Assembly (NCBI GenBank): GCA_009777485.1
Contig: WRLT01000004.1
Location: forward strand, 1 to 64,000
Direction of reading: 5' to 3'
DNA from: Bacillota bacterium
GTDB lineage: Bacteria > Bacillota > Clostridia > Christensenellales > Pumilibacteraceae
DNA: 64,000 bases
Numbering within the stretch: the stretch's first letter is position 1; each line of letters starts with the position of its first letter. Under the pieces are notes generated by a model. It searched no databases and was not told the origin of the DNA. It was given only the letters and a program-made list of their open reading frames with translations. The translations under genes and the position numbers were made by a program. Shown here piece by piece: positions 26,435 through 34,482 of this stretch.

Positions 26435-26761
26435 TTACTTAGACTTTTTACCTTTTAAACGCGATTTTGCAAAGCCCAAAACTTGACCCTTATCAAACTC
26501 ATCTAGCGCGTTATAAATTTCTTGAATTTCGCTACGGATAGGCGGTTGCGAACGGTATTTAGACGAAACAAAACCCAACAAATAATTTATATCGCAATTA
26601 AAAAGCGTGGCAATGTCCTCTAAGGTTTCATAATTCGGGGTACACTTTCCCGCTTCCCATTGTGATACTAAACTTTGCGCAACTCCAAGTTCTTTGGCTA
26701 CTTCCCTTTGACCTAGCCCGTCGCGCAATCGTATTTGCTTAAAAATTTCCTTGAATCCCAT
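26435..26761 (-). CDS. XRE-family transcriptional regulator (repressor-like)
   Basis: 108 residues with a Cro/CI-type helix-turn-helix at residues about 8-62 (GQREVAKELGVAQSLVSQWEAGKCTPN, ETLEDIATLFNCDINYLLGF) and a short helical tail (IQEIYNALDEFDKGQVLGFAKSRL). It faces the second XRE gene at 26871 across a 109 bp region with a 16 bp inverted repeat. This suggests a two-gene switch like those of temperate phages or integrative elements, though no such element remains here. There is no clear Shine-Dalgarno, and the ATG lies within the operator-like repeat edge. Confidence 0.88.
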   Translation of the reverse strand: MGFKEIFKQIRLRDGLGQREVAKELGVAQSLVSQWEAGKCTPNYETLEDIATLFNCDINYLLGFVSSKYRSQPPIRSEIQEIYNALDEFDKGQVLGFAKSRLKGKKSK

Positions 26762-26850
26762 ATATTCTAATATAATATCTGTAAAATAACAGAAAATCTA
26801 TTGACATATCGTATTATATGATATATATTATTGCATTATATTAGAATATA
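26761..26850. promoter_or_regulatory. Operator-like inverted repeats and promoter between divergent XRE genes
   Basis: 26761-26776 is an exact inverted copy of 26835-26850 (ATTATATTAGAATATA). Between them ATATC (26806-26810) and GATAT (26820-26824) form a third dyad. The + strand promoter TTGACA (26801-26806), 17 nt, TATATT (26824-26829) lies between the outer copies, so bound repressor would flank or cover it. Confidence 0.7.
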
Positions 26851-26870
26851 TATTCATAGGAGAAACCAAA

Positions 26871-27143
26871 ATGACCAAAGTACAACAATTAAGAGAGGCA
26901 AAGGGCATGACGTACTGGACTTTAACTAGACGCGCTAAAATCAGCTGTTATCATTTAGCGGCCATTGAGGGCGGAAAGTTTGAACCCACTATCGGCACGC
27001 TAAAAAAGCTTGCAAAGGCGTTGGAGTGCCCGCTTAACGAATTGATGCGCGAATACGCAGAAAAAGCCGCAACGCCTGTCAGCGCGCAAAACACCAAAGA
27101 ATTCTACGAATTCATGCGAAAGCATCGCAGTAACCGCTACTAG
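26871..27143 (+). CDS. XRE-family transcriptional regulator (second of a divergent pair)
   Basis: 90 residues. A helix-turn-helix of the Cro/CI family (LREAKGMTYWTLTRRAKISCYHLAAIEGGKFEPTIGTLKKLAKALECPLNELM) is followed by a charged tail. ATAGGAGAAACC precedes the ATG. The divergent arrangement with 26435-26761 suggests mutual control of the shared operator region. Confidence 0.88.
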   Translation: MTKVQQLREAKGMTYWTLTRRAKISCYHLAAIEGGKFEPTIGTLKKLAKALECPLNELMREYAEKAATPVSAQNTKEFYEFMRKHRSNRY

Positions 27144-27145
27144 GG

Positions 27146-27205
27146 CGCACAAAAGGGGCGGGGATGTTTTGTGATTTTTTGGCAACAGCAGTTTGATTTC
27201 GTAAA
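27146..27205. repeat. Degenerate family 3 related block
   Basis: GCGCACAAAAGGGGCGGGG and GGCAACAGCAGTTTGATTTC resemble the 25424-25480 region, where the reverse complement of the latter block appears. Confidence 0.5.
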
Positions 27206-27209
27206 TATA

Positions 27210-27401
27210 CTTTTCTTTCCACCCCGTCCGCTGACGCGTCCACCCTCAAGAGGGGAATTTTTTAGCGGTGGTTTTTTAATTTTAACACATTTTGTATTAA
27301 AGTATTTAGCCATATAAAAATTCCCCTCTTGAGGGGTGCCCCGTAGGGGCGGGGTGGAAAGAAAAGTATATCCACGAAAGCAGACGGGGTGAAAAGAAAA
27401 A
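27210..27401. repeat. Family 1 paired inverted repeat, copy E
   Basis: Left arm with CGC-TGAC-GCG (27230-27239) and right arm with CCCC-GTA-GGGG (27339-27349), facing each other, with an extra end module ACGGGGTGAAAAGAAA at 27384-27399. One C is missing from the left constant hairpin (CACCCTCAAGAGGGG). Confidence 0.78.
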
Positions 27402-27471
27402 CAATTGACAGCCAACAACCAACAACTAACAACAAACTTGTACCCTAAAATCGCGAAGTGCAAATAAAAAT

Positions 27472-27506
27472 TTGACAAAACCAACGCTTGCGGGTATACT
27501 AACTCT
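27472..27506 (+). promoter_or_regulatory. Leaderless-type promoter of the acyltransferase-like gene
   Basis: TTGACA (27472-27477), 17 nt, TATACT (27495-27500), 6 nt, then GTG at 27507, which is the predicted first transcribed base. Confidence 0.65.
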
Positions 27507-28496
27507 GTGAAAGCTTGCTTAGCAGCCCCGCAAATGCCCGTCCTTGCCTCTGTAAGCCCTGTGCGGCGCAAACGCAAACGCGTTTGGGAGGTAGATTTTT
27601 TGCGCGGCGTGTGTATTTTGCTAATGATTGTAGACCACGCCATGTACAACTTTTTTATGCTAATCCCCGATTTAGCCGCCAACTGGAACACCGTACAAAA
27701 CACTTTTTTCGAACACATGGCGCAGTTTTCGGCATGGTACTGGGTTTGGAACGTGCGCACGGTTATCCGCTTTACGGTAGTGTTTATTTTTCTGTTTTTA
27801 AGCGGCGTAAGCTGTTCGTTTACGCGTTCTAACGGACACCGTTTGCGCAAGCTTTCTATGGCGGCCGCACTGGTTACACTGGTTACCTTTACGGCGGACG
27901 GAATTGCCGATGTAGGCCTCTCCATAGCCTTCGGCATACTGCATATTTTGGCATTTAGCCTACTCTTGTACATCATTGCCAAAAAACTGCTGCCGCACCG
28001 CAATTTTTACCTGATTATAGGCGCGGTTATTACGCTTGCGGGCTTTTTTCTGCCCGTTTACGGCACCACTATCCCCTTTTGGTCGGCGGAAATGCCGCAT
28101 TATTTCACCCTAAACGCAGAGGTTTTCTCTAAAATTCTGTTAGGAACAGCCACTTTCGGTTCGGATTGTTACGGAATTCTGCCCTACACAGGCTTTTTCT
28201 TCTTAGGCGCGGCGGCAGGAGAGGTTTTTTACCCGCAAAAACGTTCACTTTTCCCCAAATTAGATAAACGCTGGCACGCGGCGTACTCGTTTGTCGGACG
28301 CAAAGCGATTTGGGTGTATTTAACGCACCAAATTGCCATAGTCGCCGTGCTTATTTTAAGCGCGATGGCAGTCGGCTACCACATTTTAGGCGACGATGCA
28401 ACGCAAAAAATCCTATTAAAGGGCATTTCACTGGGCGTTCTGCTAGCCGTTATATCGGGGCTGTACATCTGGCGAAGATTTCCAAAAAAACGCTAA
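27507..28496 (+). CDS. DUF1624 / heparan-alpha-glucosaminide N-acetyltransferase-like membrane protein
   Basis: 329 residues starting with GTG. The signature RVWEVDFLRGVCILLMIVDHAMYNFF (about 25-50) with the RGxxxxLMxxDH pattern is that of the DUF1624 membrane acyltransferase-like family. About eight hydrophobic segments follow, ending KAIWVYLTHQIAIVAVLIL and a terminal helix before RRFPKKR. Such proteins are thought to acetylate glycans using acetyl-CoA across the membrane; the bacterial substrate is not known. It stands alone, between family 1 repeats on both sides. Confidence 0.83.
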   Translation: MKACLAAPQMPVLASVSPVRRKRKRVWEVDFLRGVCILLMIVDHAMYNFFMLIPDLAANWNTVQNTFFEHMAQFSAWYWVWNVRTVIRFTVVFIFLFLSGVSCSFTRSNGHRLRKLSMAAALVTLVTFTADGIADVGLSIAFGILHILAFSLLLYIIAKKLLPHRNFYLIIGAVITLAGFFLPVYGTTIPFWSAEMPHYFTLNAEVFSKILLGTATFGSDCYGILPYTGFFFLGAAAGEVFYPQKRSLFPKLDKRWHAAYSFVGRKAIWVYLTHQIAIVAVLILSAMAVGYHILGDDATQKILLKGISLGVLLAVISGLYIWRRFPKKR

Positions 28497-28541
28497 ATAA
28501 CCGCTTTTCCCCACGCAAGGTTTTGATTTTTTCTCCAACCG

Positions 28542-28708
28542 TCTTTCTTTCCACCCCGTCCGCTGACGCGTCCACCCCTCAAAGAGGGGAATTTTTTAAA
28601 GGTATATCTTTTAAATAATTTCATTGTGCGCTTGTTTTTTATTGTTAGCCGCAGAAAAATTCCCCTCTTGAGGGGTGGCAACGAAGTTGACGGGGTGGAA
28701 AGAAAAGC
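28542..28708. repeat. Family 1 paired inverted repeat, copy F
   Basis: Left arm with CGC-TGAC-GCG (28561-28570; loop of the constant hairpin is AAA) and right arm with CAAC-GAA-GTTG (28679-28689), facing each other. Confidence 0.8.
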
Positions 28709-28743
28709 TTACAATTCATTGCTATTTATTTTATTTAATTAAC

Positions 28744-28773
28744 TTGAACTTTTTTAGCTTTGTGTGATATAAT
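28744..28773 (+). promoter_or_regulatory. Promoter of the adenylate-forming enzyme gene
   Basis: TTGAAC (28744-28749), 18 nt, TATAAT (28768-28773), with a leader of about 55 nt to ATG 28836. Confidence 0.55.
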
Positions 28774-28835
28774 AAGTCTTGTAGCACTGCTAACCGCTTT
28801 TCAAATCTTATTTAAGCTGTGAGAACCGTCTGATT

Positions 28836-30458
28836 ATGGAAAAAACACAAGAAAAAACGTTGTATGAGGCCTTTGTTTCGGGTGCGGAAATCAATCCGCG
28901 CGCACCCGCTTTTTTGTATAAGGGTAAAACCGTTTCGTATAGCAAATTTGTAGAAAATGTAGACCGTTTAGCGGCCGCGCTTACCGCTTTCGGTATTCAA
29001 TCGGGCGATATAATCACTGCAAGCCTGCCCAACATCCCCAAAGCGGCGTATTTGGTGTATGCCGCCAACAAAGTCGGCGCGGTTTTATACCTGCAACACG
29101 TGCTTAACGCGCCCGAAATCACCGTTTCGGGGCTTAAAAAGACGAATTCCCGCATACTTTTTGTACTGGATTCGGCAGCCGCCGCCTTAAAAGACGCATG
29201 CGCCGAAATGAATGTTAAGCTGATATCGTGCTGTCCCGCCGACGAATTAGGCAGCCTCATCACCCATTTTTACCGCCGCCGCGAACGTCTTGCCCCGCCG
29301 TGCAACGCGACGATTACGGATTATAACCATTTTGTTGCCTGCACGGCGGTTGATTCGGCCGATACAAGCCGTACAGAACGCCTTTCTCCCGAAAAAGCGG
29401 CTATTTTATTAGACAGCGGCGGCACGGAGGGCTTACCAAAAACGGTAGAACTGTCGGCAAACGCGCTAAACGCCTTATGCTATGCGGGCGCGCACTTAAT
29501 TAACAGCAAAAACGGCTATTCATACCGCTACATGCTTTCGCCCCTGCCGATTTTTCACTGCTTCGGACTGGCGATGGGGCTGCACGCAATGGTACTTCAC
29601 GGCGGCTGCAATGTGTTTATGCCGCGCTTTTCACGCAAGGACGCCCTTCGCTACTTAAAAAAGAATAAAATCAACTATATGCTAGGCGTGCCCGCCGTGT
29701 ACGAGGCTTTGCTTAGCTGTCCGCCGTTCTGCGGAAAAAAGCTTAAAGCCGTAGACGTTGCTTTTTGCGGAGGAGATTCTCTTTCGCCCAAAACCAAAGA
29801 GGAGTTCGACCGCCGCATGGCCGATGCGGGCGCGCGCTGCCGCTTAATGGAGGGCTACGGGCTTTCCGAAACGCTTTCGGTATGCTGCGCAAACACGCAT
29901 GCCCAAAACCGCGCGGGTTCGGTAGGCAAACCTGTGTTGGGCGCACAGGTGCGCGCTTTCGATAAAGAATTGTGCGTTTCGGGCGAAACCCTCATGAACG
30001 GCTACTACGGCGATGCGGCGGCAACCGATAAAGTTTTCTTTACCGATAACCAAAATACGCGCTGGCTTAAAACGGGCGACTTAGGACACGTAGACAGCGA
30101 CGGCTTTGTGTACTTTGGCGGCAGAGCAAAAAATATTATCAAGGTTTCGGGCGAAAGCGTTTTCCCTATCGAAATCGAAACGATTGCCAAAGGTGTCCCC
30201 CATGTAAAGGCTTGCGCGGCGTTTGCCGTACCCGACCCAAAATCTGGCAGCCGCGTTGCACTGGCGGTAGAACCCGAAAGCGGGACAAGCCGCGAAACTT
30301 TGCTAGACGCATTAACACGCGCACTAAGCAGCAGCCTACAAAAAAACGCGCTGCCCAAATTTATAGAATTTTATGACGAGCTGCCCAAAACCAAAATGTT
30401 AAAGATTGACGTAGAAAAGCTAAAAGCAGAATTTGGCGAGATAGCAGACAAAATGTAG
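28836..30458 (+). CDS. AMP-forming acyl-CoA synthetase / ligase (ANL superfamily)
   Basis: 540 residues. Adenylate-forming core motifs are present: a variant P-loop AILLDSGGTEGLPKTVELS (about 187-205), LPIFHCFGLAMGL, AEGYGLSET-type EGYGLSETLSV, TGDLGHVDSDGFVYFGGRAKNIIKVSGESVFPIEIE and the C-terminal lysine region LPKTKMLKIDVEKL. These enzymes activate a carboxylate with ATP and usually pass it to CoA. The P-loop DSGGTEG departs from the usual TSGSTG. The substrate is not predictable; a medium or long fatty acid or a branched-chain acid is plausible. The Shine-Dalgarno is weak. Confidence 0.88.
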   Translation: MEKTQEKTLYEAFVSGAEINPRAPAFLYKGKTVSYSKFVENVDRLAAALTAFGIQSGDIITASLPNIPKAAYLVYAANKVGAVLYLQHVLNAPEITVSGLKKTNSRILFVLDSAAAALKDACAEMNVKLISCCPADELGSLITHFYRRRERLAPPCNATITDYNHFVACTAVDSADTSRTERLSPEKAAILLDSGGTEGLPKTVELSANALNALCYAGAHLINSKNGYSYRYMLSPLPIFHCFGLAMGLHAMVLHGGCNVFMPRFSRKDALRYLKKNKINYMLGVPAVYEALLSCPPFCGKKLKAVDVAFCGGDSLSPKTKEEFDRRMADAGARCRLMEGYGLSETLSVCCANTHAQNRAGSVGKPVLGAQVRAFDKELCVSGETLMNGYYGDAAATDKVFFTDNQNTRWLKTGDLGHVDSDGFVYFGGRAKNIIKVSGESVFPIEIETIAKGVPHVKACAAFAVPDPKSGSRVALAVEPESGTSRETLLDALTRALSSSLQKNALPKFIEFYDELPKTKMLKIDVEKLKAEFGEIADKM

Positions 30459-30720
30459 AGGTGTCCCCAGTATAATGGTTGTTTAATTACAACAAAACGC
30501 AAAAACGCGGTTTTTTGGGTCTAGGGCAAAAATTGCCCATTCTGTCTAAAACGCGAAATTAAAAATAAAATCATTGCAAATAATTCGCATTTCGCCGCGA
30601 CATACAATATAAGACAATTTTCGACAATTACACCACAATATATAGGCTTTGGCATTTTGTTATTTTTGTACAAGCTTGCCGTTACTTTGTGTACAAGCCG
30701 TACAAGCTGTTTTTAAGCTA
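30459..30720. other. AT-rich intergenic region before the parS-like cluster
   Basis: No gene is supported. The sequence is AT-rich and holds three GTACAAGC words (30668-30710) and TTTGTGTACAA, an 8-of-9 match to a DnaA box on the minus strand. It may belong to an origin or segregation region together with the adjacent parS-like sites. Confidence 0.35.
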
Positions 30721-30793
30721 TGTTTCACATGAAACAATTTTTTAAAAATGTTTCACGAAATTCCTAAATGTTTCACAAGTTCCACGTGAAACA
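30721..30793. promoter_or_regulatory. parS: parS-like site cluster
   Basis: TGTTTCACATGAAACA (30721-30736) matches the conserved 16 bp parS palindrome except for one central base. AGTTCCACGTGAAACA (30778-30793) differs at two positions. Half sites TGTTTCACG (30749-30757) and TGTTTCAC (30769-30776) lie between. ParB binds such sites and spreads along origin-proximal DNA. The cluster is directly downstream of parB. Confidence 0.8.
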
Positions 30794-30800
30794 TTAACAC

Positions 30801-30828
30801 AAAAAAAGACCGCCTTAATAAGACGGCC
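30801..30828 (-). terminator. Terminator after parB
   Basis: Minus-strand stem GGCCGTCTT-ATT-AAGGCGGTC (30828-30808; two G-U pairs) is followed by seven T. The + strand copy also ends in TTTT, so it may act in both directions. Confidence 0.7.
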
Positions 30829-30873
30829 TTTTAATATATAATCTAAATATGTATCGGGTTTATTTATGGGGCT

Positions 30874-31797
30874 TTACGTATCGCCGCCTTTCTCTAACAC
30901 TGCTATCATTTCGGCAAGGCGGTCTAAATCGTCGCGGGTATAATAGTCTACATATATTCTGCCGCGTGTATCGTTGCCCAACGCCGAAACCTTAGTGGCA
31001 AATACCCGTTGCATACGCGAAACTAAATCTTTAAGTTCTATACTTTGCGGTGCGGGCTTTTGGTTTTGCTTAGGGGTAAGAAACGCCTTTATTTTCTTTT
31101 CAAAGTCGCGCACGGATACCTTGTTATCCACGCCCTCCATAGCTAGCCTTAACTGAGCTTCGGGTTCGTCCACAACCACCAAACAACGCGCATGTCCCGC
31201 AGAAAGCCGTCCCGACGCAACCAAATCCACAATCTTATCCGTAAGCGTCAAAAGCCGCAGCGTATTGGCAACCGCAGAACGGCTTTTGCCGATTCGGTCT
31301 GCAACTTCCTCTTGCGTATACTTATATTCATCCATAAGCTGACGAATAGCGTTTGCCGTTTCTATCGGGTTTAAATCTTCGCGCTGTAAGTTTTCGATTA
31401 ACGAAATCTCTTTAACCTGTTGCGGAGTATAGTCGCGTATAATGGCGGGCACGGTTTTTAACCCCGCCTTTTTAGAGGCGCGCCACCGTCTTTCGCCCGC
31501 GATAATCATATAGCGCGCGCCGTTTTTAACCACAATAATAGGCGATATCACGCCGTGCATACGAATGCTGTTGACTAATTCGTTCATTGCCGTTTCGTCA
31601 AAATTTTTGCGCGGTTGATTTACATTCGGGTCGATACTGTCTACTAACAACTCCGCCGACGGCGCAGAAATGTCGGACGCGCCGTGCTTTTCTTTTAAGT
31701 CGCTTTTAATGCGTTCTTCCGTCGCGCTGTAATATTCCTCTTCCGAATCGGACAATAGCGCGCCTAAGCCTTTACCCAAACCTCTTTTAACTGCCAT
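30874..31797 (-). CDS. parB: Chromosome partitioning protein ParB (CTP-dependent DNA clamp)
   Basis: 307 residues. N-terminal KRGLGKGLGALLSD is the ParA-stimulating motif; IDPNVNQPRKNFDE, then YMIIAGERRWRASKKAGLKTVPAII (CTP-binding region with GERRxR), a helix-turn-helix (YTQEEVADRIGKSRSAVANTLRLL) for parS binding, and a C-terminal dimerisation domain (GRIYVDYYTRDDLDRLAEMI). GAGAGG precedes the ATG. parA, normally the upstream neighbour, is absent here. A parS-like cluster lies about 80 nt after the stop. Confidence 0.95.
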   Translation of the reverse strand: MAVKRGLGKGLGALLSDSEEEYYSATEERIKSDLKEKHGASDISAPSAELLVDSIDPNVNQPRKNFDETAMNELVNSIRMHGVISPIIVVKNGARYMIIAGERRWRASKKAGLKTVPAIIRDYTPQQVKEISLIENLQREDLNPIETANAIRQLMDEYKYTQEEVADRIGKSRSAVANTLRLLTLTDKIVDLVASGRLSAGHARCLVVVDEPEAQLRLAMEGVDNKVSVRDFEKKIKAFLTPKQNQKPAPQSIELKDLVSRMQRVFATKVSALGNDTRGRIYVDYYTRDDLDRLAEMIAVLEKGGDT

Positions 31798-32208
31798 AAT
31801 TTTTAACCTCTCTTTTACTTTTGCTATACCGCCATTGCCCGATTGCTAGCTTGAATTTTCTACGGCAAGCAGTATCAATATAGGTATTGTACACAAAAAT
31901 CTGCGTTTGGTCAACTAAAAACCACCCCAAAAAACTTCGTCCGTTTAAAAATGTTTATCTGCTAATAAAAAATATAAACGAAAATATTTCGCATATACTA
32001 TATTCGTATAAACCGCAAGGTAAAATATACAAAACCGCGATTAAATTTCTAGCAAGGTTGTGTTTTAACAACAATATGCCCTAAACCGCAAAATCCTCCA
32101 AAATCCACGCCGCTATTTGTGCCTTTAATTTTTTAATTTGCCGCTATTGACAAAGCGTTGTGGGAATGGTATACTTAAATATAGACGTTATCAAAGGAGA
32201 ACTCCGCT
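31798..32208. other. AT-rich intergenic region between parB and a lipoprotein gene
   Basis: No gene is supported. AT-rich with TTGTACACA (8 of 9 to a DnaA box) near 31888 and runs such as AAATATAAACGAAAATATTTC. The promoter of the downstream gene is TTGACA (near 32147) with TATACT near 32170. Strand composition inverts between about 31 and 34 kb, which makes this a candidate origin-proximal region. Confidence 0.35.
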
Positions 32209-33021
32209 ATGAGAAAAATCGCAAAATGGCTAATCGTGTTACCGTTGGTTTTGATTATGTCTGTTAGTTTTATAGCGTGCAAATCTACCTATGCCCCGAC
32301 CACAGCAGAAGGCTTTGCCGAATTTTTTGAGGACTTTTTATCGGAAAACAATCCAAAAACTAACTGGACAATGGAATCGGTTTATACGGTACAATACGGG
32401 AACATCACCACACAAAAATCAAATAAAACAATGCGCGAAAAAAACAAACTGCATTATGTGTACAATGACGGGGAAAAAGAGAGTATAGAATTTTCGTTTT
32501 TTAAGTCAAACGTACTTTATACAGAAATTCTTATCGGAGATGTGCTAGTAGAGTCTGCTAGTGCGATTTCGGAAAGCGCGTGGCATGCGCAGGCAAACAA
32601 ATCACTTTGGGACACTGTAAAAGTCTTTGCTGCCGACCTGGATTTCCATTATTATAACGGTGAATGGAAATTAACCGAAGGCGAAACTGCACAGATAGGG
32701 GATTTGTTTTCGTTTGGCACAACCGATGCAACGCTTACCTTTGGTAAAAAAGGTTCTTTCGAGTTTAATGCCTACGCAAGCTTTACTGCTGAGCAATTGG
32801 CCGACGCGGTCAAAGCCCGATATATTGCCGATACGGCAAAAGAGTGGGAAAGTATAGCAACGCAACAAGGATTGACGCTTGAAGAGTATATAGATTTAAT
32901 CGGCACAACCCTAGAAGAAGCCTACGAAGCAAGTATTTTCGGCCAAATGGAATTTGAACCTTATACAGAAACCCTATTCTTTTCGGTTAAGGACATCGGC
33001 ACAACCCGCGTACCCCGTTAG
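32209..33021 (+). CDS. Lipoprotein of unknown function
   Basis: 270 residues with a signal peptide and lipobox-like SFIAC (Cys about 24), so predicted membrane-anchored outside the cell. The mature part has a helical start (TAEGFAEFFEDFLSENN), beta-rich middle (YTVQYGNITTQKSNKTM) and no motif I recognise. AAAGGAG lies 9 nt before the ATG. The final codons run up against a family 3 repeat that starts at the stop codon (33020), so the C-terminus (TTRVPR) may be altered. Confidence 0.78.
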   Translation: MRKIAKWLIVLPLVLIMSVSFIACKSTYAPTTAEGFAEFFEDFLSENNPKTNWTMESVYTVQYGNITTQKSNKTMREKNKLHYVYNDGEKESIEFSFFKSNVLYTEILIGDVLVESASAISESAWHAQANKSLWDTVKVFAADLDFHYYNGEWKLTEGETAQIGDLFSFGTTDATLTFGKKGSFEFNAYASFTAEQLADAVKARYIADTAKEWESIATQQGLTLEEYIDLIGTTLEEAYEASIFGQMEFEPYTETLFFSVKDIGTTRVPR

Positions 33022-33045
33022 CACACTACTCCGTCCCCCTGTGCT
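33020..33045. repeat. Family 3 repeat (26 bp)
   Basis: AGCACACTACTCCGTCC followed by CCCTGTGCT. It starts within the stop codon of the upstream lipoprotein gene and ends about 10 nt before the ribosome binding site of the next gene. Confidence 0.7.
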
Positions 33046-33066
33046 AAAATAATTTTGGAGGTTTTT

Positions 33067-33594
33067 GTGGAGGAGAAACAAAACTTAACGGAAATAGCGG
33101 AAAACGCGGAGAAATTAAAGAGGAGTCTTTTTGAAAAGTTTTCTGATTTAAGGCTACGTATTAAAGTGTTGCTGTTTTTTAGTCCCGCTATCGTTTTTAC
33201 AATATATTTATTGGTAGCGGTTATTTTTGATGTGGATTCATATATATTTAACCTCATTGTTTTTACTCCGATAGTGTTCCCGTTACTTGTGGGCATAGGC
33301 ATATATATACAAGCAAATAAAAAACGAACACGCAAGCTTTGGATTACTTTTATAGTAATGCTTTTATTAGCTGGACATGCGTCATTTGCGCTAGCAGTTT
33401 TGTTTGCATTTTGGACAATTGATTTAGGCTTGGTATATCGCTATAATCCTGTTACTGGCACATGGGCTTATTTTTGGAGTGCGCACATAATTGCCCATCT
33501 TATATTTTTTATAATTTCAATCCTACTTCTGATTGCCGTAATGGTGTTTTTTACAATCGAAGCCAAAACGCATATTAAAAACAAACAAAATTAA
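33067..33594 (+). CDS. Four-helix membrane protein of unknown function
   Basis: Start chosen at GTG 33067, 5 nt after GGAGG, instead of the TTG inside that ribosome site. 175 residues: a charged helical N-terminus (EEKQNLTEIAENAEKLKRSLFEKF) and four hydrophobic segments (VLLFFSPAIVFTIYLLVAVIF, LIVFTPIVFPLLVGIGIYI, TFIVMLLLAGHASFALAVLFAF, AHLIFFIISILLLIAVMVFF). Topology resembles the protein at 24868-25359. No family recognised. Confidence 0.7.
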   Translation: MEEKQNLTEIAENAEKLKRSLFEKFSDLRLRIKVLLFFSPAIVFTIYLLVAVIFDVDSYIFNLIVFTPIVFPLLVGIGIYIQANKKRTRKLWITFIVMLLLAGHASFALAVLFAFWTIDLGLVYRYNPVTGTWAYFWSAHIIAHLIFFIISILLLIAVMVFFTIEAKTHIKNKQN

Positions 33595-33648
33595 CATAGG
33601 GAACTAATCAAATGAAAAAAATTAGCGCAAAAAATTTGTGTTAAACGC

Positions 33649-33678
33649 TTGACACGGTTTGTCCTTGTGTGATAGTAT
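33649..33678 (+). promoter_or_regulatory. Promoter of rpmG
   Basis: TTGACA (33649-33654), 18 nt, TAGTAT (33673-33678), followed by a leader that contains a terminator-like hairpin. Confidence 0.6.
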
Positions 33679-33690
33679 AAGAAAAAGCGA

Positions 33691-33712
33691 ACGCCCCGCA
33701 GGGGTGTTTTTT
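33691..33712 (+). terminator. Terminator-like hairpin in the rpmG leader
   Basis: ACGCCCC (33691-33697), loop GCA, GGGGTGT (33701-33707), then five T. It sits between the promoter and the AGGAG ribosome site of rpmG, so it may act as an attenuator of the cluster. Confidence 0.55.
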
Positions 33713-33730
33713 AAGCTTAGGAGATAAAAA

Positions 33731-33880
33731 ATGAGAGTCCGCATCACATTAGCCTGCACCGAATGCAAGCAGCGCAACTACGACAACTACAAAAACAAAA
33801 AAAATGACCCCGACCGTTTAGAGTTTAGCAAGTATTGTAGGTTTTGTAAGAAGCATACGCCCCACAAAGAAACCAAGTAG
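33731..33880 (+). CDS. rpmG: 50S ribosomal protein L33
   Basis: A 49-residue gene too short for most ORF cut-offs. [22 protein letters not shown], then [17 protein letters not shown]. Both CxxC zinc ribbon pairs are present (CTEC and CRFC), so this is the zinc-containing C+ form. TTAGGAG lies 8 nt before the ATG. It is the first gene of the rpmG-secE-nusG-rplK run. Its stop codon is the outer edge of a long nested hairpin. Confidence 0.95.
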   Translation: MRVRITLACTECKQRNYDNYKNKKNDPDRLEFSKYCRFCKKHTPHKETK

Positions 33881-34004
33881 TTGCCGAAAAATCGGCTTGA
33901 AAAGCACTACGCTTTATTTTTTTACACGCTTGCGTACCGAGTGGTACGCGGCACGTGTAAAAAAATAAACTGTTGTACAACTTGCACTCAATTTTACGGC
34001 AACT
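33879..34004. repeat. Family 4 stop-codon-anchored nested hairpin, copy 1 (rpmG-secE)
   Basis: Outer stem AGTTGCCG (33879-33886) with CGGCAACT (33997-34004); middle stem TTTATTTTTTTACACG (33913-33928) exactly complementary to 33954-33969; inner stem GCGTACC/GGTACGC (33932-33938, 33943-33949) with loop GAGT. CTACG (33908-33912) and CTGTTG (33970-33975) bracket the middle stem. The outer stem starts in the rpmG stop codon. Confidence 0.7.
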
Positions 34005-34129
34005 ACGCATAAAGCCTTTCAAAGCGTAGCAGTGGTCAAACACTATATTTTACAGCTTTCAAAGGCGCAGCAATCAAAAATCCCTTTCATTTAAAAGCAC
34101 ATATAAAAATAATTAACGGAGTATATCTT

Positions 34130-34417
34130 ATGGCAACCGAATCGGGTGCAGAAAGCAAAAAAGAGAAAAAGCCGAATATTGCTGTTCGGATAGGCAGATG
34201 GTTTAAGCTTGCCGCGCTGGAATTGCGCAAAGCCACGTGGCCCAAAGGGCGCGAGGTTTTTAAAAAGCTAGGCACGGTGTTAATCGTGGTGCTGTTTTTC
34301 TTTATCATACTGCTGGTAATCGACTACGCGCTGGGCTGGGGTTATACTGGGTTAACCCGCAACATTATAGACGACACGCAGCAAGCATTAGCTAATTTCA
34401 ATCTGCCAAGTACCTAG
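34130..34417 (+). CDS. secE: Preprotein translocase subunit SecE
   Basis: 95 residues: a charged N-terminal tail (MATESGAESKKEKKPN), the conserved amphipathic helix LAALELRKATWPKGREV and one membrane helix (TVLIVVLFFFIILLVIDYALGWGY). SecE holds SecY in the general secretion channel. Position between rpmG and nusG is standard. ACGGAG precedes the ATG. Confidence 0.93.
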   Translation: MATESGAESKKEKKPNIAVRIGRWFKLAALELRKATWPKGREVFKKLGTVLIVVLFFFIILLVIDYALGWGYTGLTRNIIDDTQQALANFNLPST

Positions 34418-34482
34418 CTAATTTTTGGTTTCACGGCAAAAAATAGGTTAAGAAAACGGTATAAAAACACAAGGAACATTTT

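Noticed and set aside
27140..28003. 287-residue minus-strand frame antiparallel to the acyltransferase-like gene
   Set aside because: It is mostly the shadow of the + strand gene and of family 1 repeats; the + strand frame has the family motif and promoter.
18583..28708. Closely spaced repeated units that might be a CRISPR array
   Set aside because: Units are inverted pairs separated by conserved spacer-like sequence and genes, spacing is irregular, and no cas gene is present.
33881..34129. tRNA-Trp between rpmG and secE, as in some Firmicutes
   Set aside because: No tRNA arms or GTTCGA motif; the region folds as a long nested hairpin.
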